This document shows positions 30,094 to 41,391 of a DNA stretch of 64,000 nucleotides, piece by piece. How positions within the stretch are numbered: the first letter of the stretch is position 1; every line of letters begins with the position of its first letter. The translations under genes were made by a program, and so were the position numbers. This stretch comes from Escherichia coli (GTDB lineage Bacteria > Pseudomonadota > Gammaproteobacteria > Enterobacterales > Enterobacteriaceae): contig NZ_JAATUR010000021.1 in NCBI RefSeq assembly GCF_011881725.1, positions 1 through 64,000 of the forward strand, in the 5' to 3' direction. The notes beneath the pieces are model-generated. The model was not told the DNA's origin and did no database searches. It was given only the letters and a program-made list of their open reading frames with translations.

Positions 30094-31202
30094 TTTGGCA
30101 ACTTACCGACGATAAACGCTGGTCGGCGCTACGTCAGCGTTTTAGCTGGGTTGAGGAGATGCATCACACGCCACAAGACCCGGAGCATCATGGTGAAGGC
30201 GACGTCGGCGTGCATACCGAAATGGTGCTTAACGCCCTAGTTACTCTGCCAGAATTCCAGCAACTCCCCGCTCAACAGCAGGAAGTTTTATGGGCGGCGG
30301 CGTTATTGCATGATGTTGAAAAGCGCAGCACTACCGTGCAGGAAAACGGACGTATTCAGTCGCCTGGCCATGCTCGTCGGGGCGAACTGACGGCTCGACA
30401 AATTTTATGGCGCGATATCCCAACGCCGTTCGTGCTGCGCGAGCAAATTGTTGCGCTGGTGCGTCTGCATGGGTTACCGCTATGGTTACTGGAACGTCCG
30501 GAACCGGAGCGTTTGCTGCTCACGGCTGCAATGCGCATCGACACGCGTCTGCTCGCTTTGCTTGCTCGTGCCGATCTGCTTGGTCGCCAAAGCCCGGATC
30601 AGCAATCAATGCTGGAACGCATCGATCTGTTCGAGCTGTTTTGCCATGAGCAACAATGCTGGGGAAAAGTGCGCCCGTTCGTTTCTGATTCCGCACGCTG
30701 GCACTACCTGACTCATGAGCAAAGTTCTCCTGATTTTGTTCCCTGGGGGGCTGAACCTTTTGAGGTTATTTTGCTGTGTGGCTTACCGGGTATGGGCAAA
30801 GATCGCTATATCAGTGAACAGTGCCAGGGAATTGACGTTATCAGCCTTGATGATATGCGGCGGCGAATCAATGCCAGCCCGGATGACAAAACCGCTACCG
30901 GGCGTATTGTGCAACAGGCAAAAGAAGAGGCGCGCGTTTTTTTACGCCAGAAAAAGCCGTTCATCTGGAATGCAACGAACATTACCCGCCAGCTGCGTAG
31001 CCAGCTCATCAGTCTGTTTACGGCTTACGGCGCACGAGTAAAAATCGTTTATCTGGAAGTGCCATGGGCGCAATGGAAGCAGCAAAATGCCAAACGCGAG
31101 TATGCAGTTCCTGAAGCGGTCGTGATGCGGATGGCCTCAAGGCTGGAAGTTCCTCAACTTGATGAAGCACATAGCGTGGAATATCGGGTGACTGATAGGT
31201 AA
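30090..31202 (+). CDS. HD phosphohydrolase-polynucleotide kinase fusion (HD-Pnk type RNA end-healing enzyme)
   Basis: The 370-residue protein is built from two modules. The N-terminal HD domain (about 20-190) shows H42, the H74-D75 doublet in LLHDVEK, H94 in GHARRG, H127 in RLHG and D162 in ARADLLGR, the ligand series of metal phosphohydrolases. The C-terminal P-loop domain (about 224-370) has Walker A GLPGMGKD (231-238), SLDDMRRR (252-259) with the catalytic-type Asp, [10 protein letters not shown] (294-303) and a lid Arg region near 336. This is the architecture of bacterial HD-Pnk, where the HD part removes 2',3'-cyclic or 2'/3'-phosphates and the kinase part phosphorylates 5'-OH ends. The product ends are what the upstream ligase seals. 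Walker A has Asp-Arg after the lysine instead of Ser/Thr. The stop codon lies at the edge of the luxS terminator. Confidence 0.83.
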
Positions 31203-31205
31203 AAA

Positions 31206-31236
31206 AGGCCGGGAGGTGATTTCACCAGCCCGGCCT
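31206..31236. terminator. Bidirectional terminator between the RNA-repair cassette and luxS
   Basis: A long stem AGGCCGGG/CCCGGCCT with an inner GGTGA/TCACC helix is flanked by AAAAAA on the left (a T run for luxS on the minus strand) and a CTTCTGTTTT tail on the right. It ends both convergent transcripts. Confidence 0.92.
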
Positions 31237-31251
31237 CTTCTGTTTTACTGA

Positions 31252-31767
31252 CTAAATGTGCAGTTCCTGCAACTTCTCTTTCGGCAGCGCCAGTTCTTCA
31301 TTGCTGTTGATGCGAACGTCGCGTTCCAGAATGCTACGCGCAATATCCTGCGCTTCCTGTAACGAGTGCATCTGGTAAGTACCACACTGGTAGACGTTCA
31401 GTTCCGGGATCTGATTCTGATCCTGCACCTTCAGCACGTCTTCCATTGCCGCTTTCCAGGCATCAGCGACACGCTGCTCATCAGGCGTGCCAATCAGACT
31501 CATATAAAAACCAGTGCGGCAGCCCATTGGTGAGATATCGATAATCTCAACGCCATTACCGTTCAGATGGTTACGCATAAAACCAGCAAACAGGTGCTCC
31601 AGGGTATGGATCCCTCTTTCTGGCATCACCTCTTTGTTCGGCACGCAGAAGCGCAGATCGAACACGGTGATTGCGTCGCCATGCGGGGTGTTCATTGTTT
31701 TCGCCACCCGAACTGCAGGCGCTTCCATCCGGGTATGATCGACTGTGAAGCTATCTAACAACGGCAT
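31252..31767 (-). CDS. luxS: S-ribosylhomocysteine lyase LuxS
   Basis: LuxS is a 171-residue Fe/Zn enzyme that cleaves S-ribosylhomocysteine to homocysteine and the autoinducer-2 precursor DPD. Metal ligands H54 and H58 (HTLEH) and C128 (YQCGT), and the active-site C83 (MGCRTGFY), are present. It is transcribed toward the RNA-repair cassette. MicA is encoded divergently just upstream and may overlap the luxS leader. Confidence 0.97.
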
Positions 31768-31835
31768 TTAGCCACCTCCGGTAATTTTTTTAAAAATTTT
31801 CTGAACTCTTTCTTCCCAGGCGAGTCTGAGTATGT

Positions 31836-31907
31836 GAAAGACGCGCATTTGTTATCATCATCCCTGAATTCAGAGATGAAATTTTGGCCACTCACGAGTG
31901 GCCTTTT
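31836..31907 (+). ncRNA. micA: Hfq-dependent small RNA MicA
   Basis: The 72-nt sRNA begins GAAAGACGCGC, has the ompA-pairing seed near its 5' end, and finishes with the stem GGCCACTC/GAGTGGCC plus a T run. It is sigma-E dependent and represses ompA and other outer-membrane protein mRNAs. It lies between luxS and gshA as in E. coli and Salmonella. It is transcribed convergently with gshA and divergently from luxS. Confidence 0.96.
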
Positions 31908-31916
31908 TCTTTTCTG

Positions 31917-33500
<1,584 letters not shown>

Positions 33501-33545
33501 TTAATTAGCATAACTGTAATGGTGGCCATGTGTGCAGGCCTACAA

Positions 33546-33974
33546 TTAGTGCCACCACATCATGCCCTGAACGGTAGCTGCTGCAACTGCAACATAGCGT
33601 AACGCTTTACCAAGGCACAAAAAAAAGATCACTGGTCCCCAGGAGATGCGCATCCATCCCGCTAACAGACACAGTAAATCGCCAACCACCGGCATCCAGC
33701 TTAATAATAGTGTGACTGCACCATAGCGTTTCAGCCAGCCGGTAGCTTTCTCTTGCCAGCGCGATGTTTTACGCAATGGAAAGAAACGCCCAAGGATAAC
33801 GTTAGTTAACCCTCCAAGGCTATTACCCATTGTTGCTGTTAACACTAAAACCCAGGGATGACTTACCCCGGACAGCAACATTGCAACCAGCACGACTTCG
33901 GAATTACCGGGTAATAGTGTAGCGCTGAGGAAACTACTGGCAAACAATGAGAAGAGCGATAACGCTTCACTCAC
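33546..33974 (-). CDS. yqaA: DedA-like SNARE-associated membrane protein YqaA
   Basis: YqaA is a 142-residue inner-membrane protein of the VTT/DedA-related family, with the hydrophobic pattern and GNSLGGLTNVILGRFFP segment typical of the group. Its function is unknown; the family has been linked to lipid scrambling and envelope homeostasis. It overlaps yqaB by 4 nt, so the two form an operon. Confidence 0.9.
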   Translation of the reverse strand: MSEALSLFSLFASSFLSATLLPGNSEVVLVAMLLSGVSHPWVLVLTATMGNSLGGLTNVILGRFFPLRKTSRWQEKATGWLKRYGAVTLLLSWMPVVGDLLCLLAGWMRISWGPVIFFLCLGKALRYVAVAAATVQGMMWWH

Positions 33975-34537
33975 AACAAGCGAACATCCACAGCGTCCAT
34001 GCCTGCAGCGCGAGCAGCCTGAATACCGAAATCAGCATCTTCAAAGACCACACACTGTGTTGGCTGCACGCCCATACGCTGCGCGCACAACAAAAATGTG
34101 TCAGGCGCAGGTTTATGGTGTTTGACGTGATCGGCAGCAACGACCGCGTCAAAATAACGGCGTAATCCCAGGTGCGCCAGCAATGCCTCAGCGATGGCGC
34201 TTTCACTCCCCGTTCCTACAGCCATTGGCCGACGTCCGTGCCAGCTTTTCACCACTTCGACAAGAGGAAGCGGCTCGACGCTATCCAGCAGCATACTTCT
34301 TACCGCCTCTGTTTTTTCACGCGCCAGCGCATGCGGGTCGAGATCGGCCTGATTCAGCTCAATAATCGCCTGAGCAATGCGCCACGTGGGCGAGCCATTT
34401 AGCGCAATCATCGCCTGAACATCGTACTGAAGACCGTAGTGTCCTAATACTTCGCGCCACGCTTTACGGTGCGTAGGCTCCGTATCCAGGATTGTGCCAT
34501 CCATATCAAAAATTAAACCTGCATAACGCTCGTACAT
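33971..34537 (-). CDS. yqaB: HAD-family sugar phosphatase YqaB (fructose-1-P / 6-phosphogluconate phosphatase)
   Basis: YqaB is a 188-residue haloacid dehalogenase phosphatase. Motif I DMDGTILDTEP (nucleophile Asp about 11), motif II VGTGSES, motif III lysine in KPAPDTF and motif IV VFEDADFG are all present. It is known to act on fructose-1-phosphate and related sugars. It is first gene of the yqaB-yqaA pair, downstream of the tRNA cluster on the same strand. Confidence 0.94.
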   Translation of the reverse strand: MYERYAGLIFDMDGTILDTEPTHRKAWREVLGHYGLQYDVQAMIALNGSPTWRIAQAIIELNQADLDPHALAREKTEAVRSMLLDSVEPLPLVEVVKSWHGRRPMAVGTGSESAIAEALLAHLGLRRYFDAVVAADHVKHHKPAPDTFLLCAQRMGVQPTQCVVFEDADFGIQAARAAGMDAVDVRLL

Positions 34538-34685
34538 GGTCTTCTCGCAAGCCAGAAAATATGACGCTACTTTAGCGTAATTGCTTGATTTTGTCGCTGA
34601 TGACGAAGGAGAAGAAAATTCAGGAAATGGATAAAGTAGTTATTTAGAAAGATGGCGATTTTTGTGGGGATTATGGGGTAAAAGA

Positions 34686-34820
34686 TGGTGCATCCGGGAG
34701 GATTACTCGCCTTGCGACTCGCCCTTCGGGCCGTTGCTAAAGCAACCTTATCCTCCCTGGTGCCTGCGGTTAGTACCGTCACATCTTACATACCTTCATC
34801 ACTGAAGGTTACGGAGAATA
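34686..34820 (-). ncRNA. rtT-like RNA element downstream of argQ (copy A)
   Basis: This 135-nt segment follows tRNA-Arg immediately in the transcript. It ends with a 19-nt copy of the tRNA 3' end (34686-34704, GGATGCACCA-type end including CCA). Its body (GATGAAGGT...AGGATAACGTTGC...GGCCCGAAGGGCGAG) matches my memory of the rtT RNA of the tyrT operon. It differs from copy B at only two positions. rtT may be released during tRNA processing. Confidence 0.75.
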
Positions 34821-34897
34821 TGGTGCATCCGGGAGGATTCGAACCTCCGACCGCTCGGTTCGTAGCCGAGTACTCTATCCAGCTGAGCTACGGATGC
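34821..34897 (-). tRNA. argQ: tRNA-Arg (ACG)
   Basis: A 77-nt cloverleaf with encoded CCA; anticodon ACG (read as ICG), decoding CGU/CGC/CGA. It is identical to the other three copies in the cluster. It is the last tRNA of the serV-argVYZQ transcript. Confidence 0.97.
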
Positions 34898-34959
34898 ATC
34901 GGGAAATTTATTTTACTGCTGATACTGATACCGCTACTAAAGCCATATCAAGTAAGAGA

Positions 34960-35094
34960 TGGTGCATCCGGGAGGATTACTCGCCTTGCGGCTCGCCCTT
35001 CGGGCCGTTGCTAAAGCAACGTTATCCTCCCTGGTGCCTGCGGTTAGTACCGTCACATCTTACATACCTTCATCACTGAAGGTTACGGAGAATA
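34960..35094 (-). ncRNA. rtT-like RNA element between argZ and argQ (copy B)
   Basis: This second 135-nt rtT-like unit directly follows argZ and ends in the same 19-nt tRNA 3' remnant (34960-34978). With the following argQ it forms a roughly 274-nt duplicated module (argQ + rtT A, argZ + rtT B). Confidence 0.75.
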
Positions 35095-35171
35095 TGGTGC
35101 ATCCGGGAGGATTCGAACCTCCGACCGCTCGGTTCGTAGCCGAGTACTCTATCCAGCTGAGCTACGGATGC
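35095..35171 (-). tRNA. argZ: tRNA-Arg (ACG)
   Basis: Same 77-nt sequence as argQ with CCA encoded; anticodon ACG. It is followed in the transcript by rtT copy B. Confidence 0.97.
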
Positions 35172-35233
35172 ATCGGGAAATTTATTTTACTGCTGATATT
35201 GATACCGCTACTAAAGCCATATCAAGTAAGAGA

Positions 35234-35310
35234 TGGTGCATCCGGGAGGATTCGAACCTCCGACCGCTCGGTTCGTAGCCGAGTACTCTATCCAGCTGAG
35301 CTACGGATGC
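35234..35310 (-). tRNA. argY: tRNA-Arg (ACG)
   Basis: Same 77-nt sequence as argQ; anticodon ACG. It is separated from argZ by a 62-nt spacer similar to the other short spacers of the cluster. Confidence 0.97.
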
Positions 35311-35374
35311 ATCGGGAAACTTACTTTACTGCAGATTTTTTGATACCGCTACTAAAGCCGTATCAAGTAAGAGA

Positions 35375-35451
35375 TGGTGCATCCGGGAGGATTCGAACCT
35401 CCGACCGCTCGGTTCGTAGCCGAGTACTCTATCCAGCTGAGCTACGGATGC
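35375..35451 (-). tRNA. argV: tRNA-Arg (ACG)
   Basis: Same 77-nt sequence as argQ; anticodon ACG. It lies 3 nt downstream of serV in the transcript. Confidence 0.97.
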
Positions 35452-35454
35452 AAA

Positions 35455-35547
35455 TGGCGGTGAGGCGGGGATTCGAACCCCGGATGCAGCTTTTGACCGC
35501 ATACTCCCTTAGCAGGGGAGCGCCTTCAGCCTCTCGGCCACCTCACC
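35455..35547 (-). tRNA. serV: tRNA-Ser (GCT)
   Basis: A 93-nt class II tRNA with a long variable arm and encoded CCA. Anticodon GCT reads AGU/AGC. It is the first tRNA of the cluster. Confidence 0.97.
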
Positions 35548-35609
35548 ACACGCCTCTTACGAGTGCTTCGAAGAACTTGTTTATCGCTCATCGTCGCTGC
35601 GTGGCGCAC

Positions 35610-35637
35610 ATATTACTTTCTGAGACTAATAAGTCAA
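35610..35637 (-). promoter_or_regulatory. Promoter of the serV-arg tRNA operon
   Basis: On the minus strand TTGACT (35632-35637) and TAATAT (35610-35615) are separated by 16 nt. A GC-rich discriminator (GTGCGCC) follows, typical of stringently controlled stable-RNA promoters. The rest of the 35548-35861 gap holds no gene. Confidence 0.85.
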
Positions 35638-35861
35638 ACAATTTTTCCCACACTTTTATCGTTTGCATACTTCGCGCTCAATTAGCCTGTAAAAGCGTCA
35701 AAAAGAGTGTTTTATCAACAGAAAAACAGAGGTCTGACAGATAGCAGTAATGCAAAAAATGGAGAGTTAAGTTGGAATGAACGGGAGTAACGCGAAAGAA
35801 AATGAAGTGAAGGAGAAATTTTGAGGGTGCGTCTCACCGTTGAAGATGAGACGCGGAAAGA

Positions 35862-36047
35862 TTAGTAACTGGACTGCTGGGATTTTTCAGCCTGGATACG
35901 CTGGTAGATCTCTTCACGGTGAACAGAAACTTCCTTCGGGGCATTTACGCCAATACGTACCTGGTTGCCCTTTACCCCTAAAACTGTCACGGTGACCTCA
36001 TCCCCAATCATGAGGGTCTCACCAACTCGACGAGTCAGAATCAGCAT
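35862..36047 (-). CDS. csrA: Global post-transcriptional regulator CsrA
   Basis: CsrA is a 61-residue RNA-binding dimer ([15 protein letters not shown] start; RNA-contact residues L4, R6 and R44 region). It binds GGA motifs in leaders and represses glycogen and biofilm genes while favouring glycolysis and motility. AAGGAG lies upstream. The region from 36048 to 36240 holds its promoters. Confidence 0.97.
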
Positions 36048-36240
36048 TCTTTGCTCCTTGAAAGATTAAAAGAGTCGGGTCTCTCTGTATCCCGGCATTA
36101 TCCATCATATAACGCCAAAAAGTAAGCAATGACAAACACATTACATCTAAGCAGTCATGGCATTACATTCTGTTAAACCTAAGTTTAGCCGATATACACA
36201 ACTTCAACCTGACTTTATCATTGTCGATAGCGTCGATGCG

Positions 36241-36267
36241 AATGCCGTGAAGCGAGTTCACGGCATT
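36241..36267 (-). terminator. Hairpin after alaS
   Basis: A perfect 11-bp stem AATGCCGTGAA/TTCACGGCATT with a 5-nt loop lies just past the alaS stop. There is no long T run, so it may be an mRNA-stabilising hairpin or a weak terminator before csrA. Confidence 0.6.
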
Positions 36268-36281
36268 GCCTGACGCTTAAA

Positions 36282-38912
36282 TTATTGCAATTTCGCGCTG
36301 ACCCAGCCTTTCACACTGGCTAACGCTGCAGGTAAGGCCGCAGCATCCGTACCACCGGCTTGCGCCATGTCAGGACGTCCACCGCCTTTGCCACCCACCT
36401 GCTGAGCGACCATACCAATCAGTTCCCCTGCTTTCACGCGATCTGTGACGTCCTTAGATACGCCTGCAATCAGAGAAACCTTACCTTCGGCTACCGTTGC
36501 CAGCACGATAATTGTCGACCCCAGCTGATTTTTTAAATCGTCAACCATGGTACGCAACATCTTCGGCTCAACACCGCTAAGCTCGCTAACCAACAGCTTA
36601 ACACCATTAACATCAATTGCCTTACTGGAAAGATTTGCGCTCTCCTGTGCGGCAGCCTGTTCTTTAAGCTGTTGTAACTCTTTTTCCAGCTGACGCGTAC
36701 GTTCCAGTACTGAGCGCACTTTATCAGCCAGATTATTGCTATCGCCTTTCAGCAGATGCGCAACTTCGCTTAAGCGATCGCTATCTGCATGAACAGTGGC
36801 GATAGCGCCTTCCCCGGTTACCGCTTCGATACGACGAACGCCTGCAGCAGTACCCGATTCAGAAATGATACGGAACAGACCGATATCACCAGTGCGGCTG
36901 GCGTGAGTACCACCACACAGCTCGGTGGAGAAATCGCCCATGCTCAACACACGTACACGTTCATCATACTTCTCGCCGAACAGCGCCATCGCACCTTTCG
37001 CTTTCGCCGCTTCGAGATCCATGATGTTGGTTTCGATAGGCAAGTTACGACGAATCTGCGCGTTCACCAGGTCTTCGACAGCGCGAATCTCTTCTGGTTT
37101 CATCGCTTCGTTATGCGAGAAGTCAAAACGCAGCACCTTGTCATTAACCAGTGAACCTTTCTGGGAGACATGAGTACCCAGGACCTGACGCAGCGCAGCA
37201 TGCATCAGGTGCGTTGCGGAGTGATTCAGACGAATACGAGCGCGACGTGCTTCATCTACATCCGCCTGTACCGCGTCGCCCACTTTCAGAGAACCCGCAG
37301 CAAGTTTACCGATGTGACCAATCGCCTGGCCGTATTTCTGCGTATCTTCTACTGCAAAGGAGAAGCTAGCGCCTTTCAGTTCGCCTTTATCGCCAACCTG
37401 ACCGCCGGATTCTGCATAGAATGGCGTTTGATCCAGCACGACTACCGCTTCCTGGCCTGCGTTGATAGCTTCAACTGCTTTACCATCAACAAACAGCGCA
37501 GTCACTTTGCCGTTCAGTTCCAGATGGTCATAGCCTTTAAATTCAGATGCACTGTCAACACGGATCATTGCGTTGTAATCAGCACCAAAGCCGCTGGCTT
37601 CGCGTGCGCGACGACGCTGCTCTTCCATTGCTGCTTCAAAACCAGCTTCGTCAACTTTGATGTTGCGCTCACGACAAACGTCAGCCGTCAGGTCAACCGG
37701 GAAGCCGTAAGTGTCGTACAAACGGAAAGCGGTTTCGCCATCCAGCGTATCGCCGGAAAGTTTCGCCAGCTCTTCATCCAGCAGCGCCAGACCGCGCTCA
37801 AGAGTACGCGCAAACTGCTCTTCTTCCGTTTTCAGCACCTGCTCAACCTGAGCCTGCTGGCGCTTCAGGTCTTCACCCGCAGAGCCCATAACGTCGATCA
37901 GCGGACCAACCAGTTTGTAGAAGAAGGTTTCTTTCGCACCCAGCATATTACCGTGACGCACTGCACGACGAATGATACGACGCAGTACATAACCACGGTT
38001 TTCATTGGACGGCATTACGCCATCCGCGATCAGGAACGCACAAGAACGAATGTGGTCAGCGATTACGCGCAGCGATTTGTTGCTCAGATCGGTCGCGCCA
38101 GTAACTTTCGCTACCGCCTGAATCAGCGTGCGGAACAGGTCGATATCATAGTTGGAGTTAACGTGTTGCAGCACCGCAGCAATACGCTCCAGACCCATAC
38201 CGGTATCTACAGACGGTTTCGGCAGCGGTTCCATCGTGCCATCGGCCTGACGGTTGAACTGCATGAAGACGATGTTCCAGATCTCAATGTAGCGGTCGCC
38301 GTCTTCTTCCGGGCTTCCCGGAGGGCCACCCCAGATATGGTCGCCGTGATCGTAGAAGATTTCGGTGCACGGGCCGCACGGACCGGTATCACCCATCTGC
38401 CAGAAGTTGTCAGATGCGTATGGCGCACCTTTGTTATCGCCGATGCGAATAATACGTTCGCGCGGGATGCCGACTTCTTTTTCCCAGATTTCGTAGGCTT
38501 CGTCGTCACTTTCATAGACGGTAACCCACAGACGCTCTTTCGGCAGGGCAAACCATTTTTCGCTGGTCAGCAATTCCCACGCAAACTGAATGGCATCGTG
38601 TTTGAAATAGTCGCCGAAGCTGAAGTTGCCCAGCATTTCGAAGAAGGTATGGTGACGCGCGGTGTAACCGACGTTTTCCAGGTCGTTGTGTTTACCACCC
38701 GCACGCACGCAGCGTTGGGAAGTGGTAGCGCGGGAATAATTACGCTTGTCGAGCCCAAGGAACACATCCTTGAACTGGTTCATCCCGGCGTTGGTAAACA
38801 ACAAAGTTGGGTCGTTATGGGGTACCAGGGAGCTGCTGGCAACTACCTGATGTCCCTTACTATGGAAAAAGTCGAGAAACGCCTGACGGATCTCAGCGGT
38901 GCTCTTGCTCAT
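36282..38912 (-). CDS. alaS: Alanyl-tRNA synthetase AlaS
   Basis: AlaS is an 876-residue class II synthetase. It has an N-terminal catalytic domain (motif 2 around [20 protein letters not shown]), a tRNA-recognition domain, the zinc editing domain with HSATH (about 564-568) and CGGTH (about 666-670), and the C-terminal C-Ala/DHHA1 domain ending [12 protein letters not shown]. It also represses its own promoter. The 128-nt space to recX is without another gene. Confidence 0.97.
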   Translation of the reverse strand: MSKSTAEIRQAFLDFFHSKGHQVVASSSLVPHNDPTLLFTNAGMNQFKDVFLGLDKRNYSRATTSQRCVRAGGKHNDLENVGYTARHHTFFEMLGNFSFGDYFKHDAIQFAWELLTSEKWFALPKERLWVTVYESDDEAYEIWEKEVGIPRERIIRIGDNKGAPYASDNFWQMGDTGPCGPCTEIFYDHGDHIWGGPPGSPEEDGDRYIEIWNIVFMQFNRQADGTMEPLPKPSVDTGMGLERIAAVLQHVNSNYDIDLFRTLIQAVAKVTGATDLSNKSLRVIADHIRSCAFLIADGVMPSNENRGYVLRRIIRRAVRHGNMLGAKETFFYKLVGPLIDVMGSAGEDLKRQQAQVEQVLKTEEEQFARTLERGLALLDEELAKLSGDTLDGETAFRLYDTYGFPVDLTADVCRERNIKVDEAGFEAAMEEQRRRAREASGFGADYNAMIRVDSASEFKGYDHLELNGKVTALFVDGKAVEAINAGQEAVVVLDQTPFYAESGGQVGDKGELKGASFSFAVEDTQKYGQAIGHIGKLAAGSLKVGDAVQADVDEARRARIRLNHSATHLMHAALRQVLGTHVSQKGSLVNDKVLRFDFSHNEAMKPEEIRAVEDLVNAQIRRNLPIETNIMDLEAAKAKGAMALFGEKYDERVRVLSMGDFSTELCGGTHASRTGDIGLFRIISESGTAAGVRRIEAVTGEGAIATVHADSDRLSEVAHLLKGDSNNLADKVRSVLERTRQLEKELQQLKEQAAAQESANLSSKAIDVNGVKLLVSELSGVEPKMLRTMVDDLKNQLGSTIIVLATVAEGKVSLIAGVSKDVTDRVKAGELIGMVAQQVGGKGGGRPDMAQAGGTDAAALPAALASVKGWVSAKLQ

Positions 38913-39040
38913 AATTATCCTGAAATCAAGCTAACGAAATATCGCCACCAGCAGCGGCGTGTCTTAACCGCCGGGCTGGTAACTGAAAAAGTGGGAATAA
39001 GATAAGTTTTCTTGACTGGGAAGTAAAATACCGTATGCGT

Positions 39041-39541
39041 TCAGTCGGCAAAATTTCGCCAAATATCCTGGATATCTTCCATCAGATAGCCACGATAGAG
39101 CAGAAAACGCTGGATCTTAACTTTTTCTGAAAAGACAGTTGGTAAAGGTTCGCCATATTTTCGCGTCGCTTGATCGCGTGCCAGCGCGCACCAGTCGATG
39201 TCACATTCACGCATCGCTTTTTCTGTCGCTTCGCGGGAAATTCCTTTCTGATTCAGTTCCTGGCGGATACGCGCCGGACCGTAGCCTTTGCGGCTACGGC
39301 TGGCAATAAAGCGCGCCACAAATAGGCTGTCGTCGAGATAACCATGTTCATGGCACCAGGCAATAACGCGATCATAATCTTCTGCCGTGGCATCAATCTC
39401 TTCCGGACCATTTTTACCCATAATCGGAGCCGCGAGTTTACGTCGCAGTTCTTGCTCACTGTGATCGCGCACCGCCAGAATGCGCACCGCACGATCCAAC
39501 AAGCGAGCATATACCGGGCGACGGGGCGTTGATTCTGTCAT
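39041..39541 (-). CDS. recX: RecA inhibitor RecX
   Basis: RecX is a 166-residue helical-repeat protein that binds in the groove of RecA filaments and limits their growth. Family motifs [20 protein letters not shown] are visible in the middle repeat. It lies 67 nt downstream of recA beyond a hairpin that lets only part of recA transcription through. Confidence 0.95.
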   Translation of the reverse strand: MTESTPRRPVYARLLDRAVRILAVRDHSEQELRRKLAAPIMGKNGPEEIDATAEDYDRVIAWCHEHGYLDDSLFVARFIASRSRKGYGPARIRQELNQKGISREATEKAMRECDIDWCALARDQATRKYGEPLPTVFSEKVKIQRFLLYRGYLMEDIQDIWRNFAD

Positions 39542-39566
39542 GGCATATCCTTAAAACTTAAAAAGC

Positions 39567-39590
39567 AAAAGGGCCGCAGATGCGACCCTT
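39567..39590 (-). terminator. recA-recX intrinsic terminator
   Basis: A GC-rich stem AAGGGTCGCA/TGCGGCCCTT, read on the minus strand, is followed by TTTTGC and further T-rich sequence. It is known to be leaky in E. coli, giving low recX read-through. Confidence 0.85.
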
Positions 39591-39608
39591 GTGTATCAAA
39601 CAAGACGA

Positions 39609-40749
<1,141 letters not shown>

Positions 40750-40753
<4 letters not shown>

Positions 40754-41247
40754 GTGTTTTGTAGAAATTGTTGCCACAAGGTCTGCAAGGCATACGCTGT
40801 AGCCTGACGGCGGACCGCATCGCGGTCGCCACTAAAGCATTCCCGGCGGGTAATGCCTTCACCGCTGGCAGTGGCAAAAGCAAACCAGACAGTGCCGACT
40901 GGCTTCTCTTCACTGCCGCCATCCGGCCCGGCGATACCACTGATAGACACGGCATAATCAGCACGAGCCGCTTTCAGAGCGCCTATCGCCATTTCCACCA
41001 CGACGGGTTCGCTCACCGCGCCATGCTGCGCCAGCGTCTCTTCGCGTACGCCAATCATTTGCGCTTTGGCTTCGTTACTGTAGGTGACAAATCCGCGTTC
41101 AAACCAGGCGGAACTGCCGGCAATATCGGTAATGGCTTTCGCGACCCAACCGCCGGTACAAGACTCAGCAGTAGTGACGGTTGCGCCACGGGCCTTTAGC
41201 GCCTGCCCAACCTGTTCGCTTAACTGCATCAGTTCACTATCAGTCAT
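40750..41247 (-). CDS. pncC: Nicotinamide-nucleotide amidohydrolase PncC (YgaD)
   Basis: PncC is a 165-residue CinA-C domain enzyme that deamidates NMN to NaMN in NAD salvage. The catalytic-site segment TTAESCTGGWVA (about residues 24-35) and the GIAGPDGG loop are conserved. The start at 41247 gives the family length. The gene end overlaps the recA -35 region. Confidence 0.95.
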
Positions 41248-41391
41248 CACAACCTCTGTCAGTCAGATATTTATGCCGGACAAGATAGCACTTTCGTCAG
41301 GACGATGGTGTTGGCGTTGCAATTTTACGAGGAGGATTCAGAAAAAAGCTGATTAGCCAGAGGGAAGCTCACGCCCCCCTCTTAGCAGATG

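Noticed and set aside
34686-35171. Repeats in the tRNA region considered as a CRISPR array
   Set aside because: The repeats are whole tRNA genes and rtT modules with matching spacers, not short repeats with unique spacers. No cas gene is in the window.
34959-35744. 261-codon plus-strand frame across the tRNA cluster
   Set aside because: It translates antisense through tRNA and rtT repeats, giving repeated [14 protein letters not shown]-type peptides, a well-known spurious annotation.
37170-39005. 611-codon plus-strand frame opposite alaS
   Set aside because: It is an antisense shadow of alaS created by codon bias; its translation has no recognisable domain and alaS is certain.
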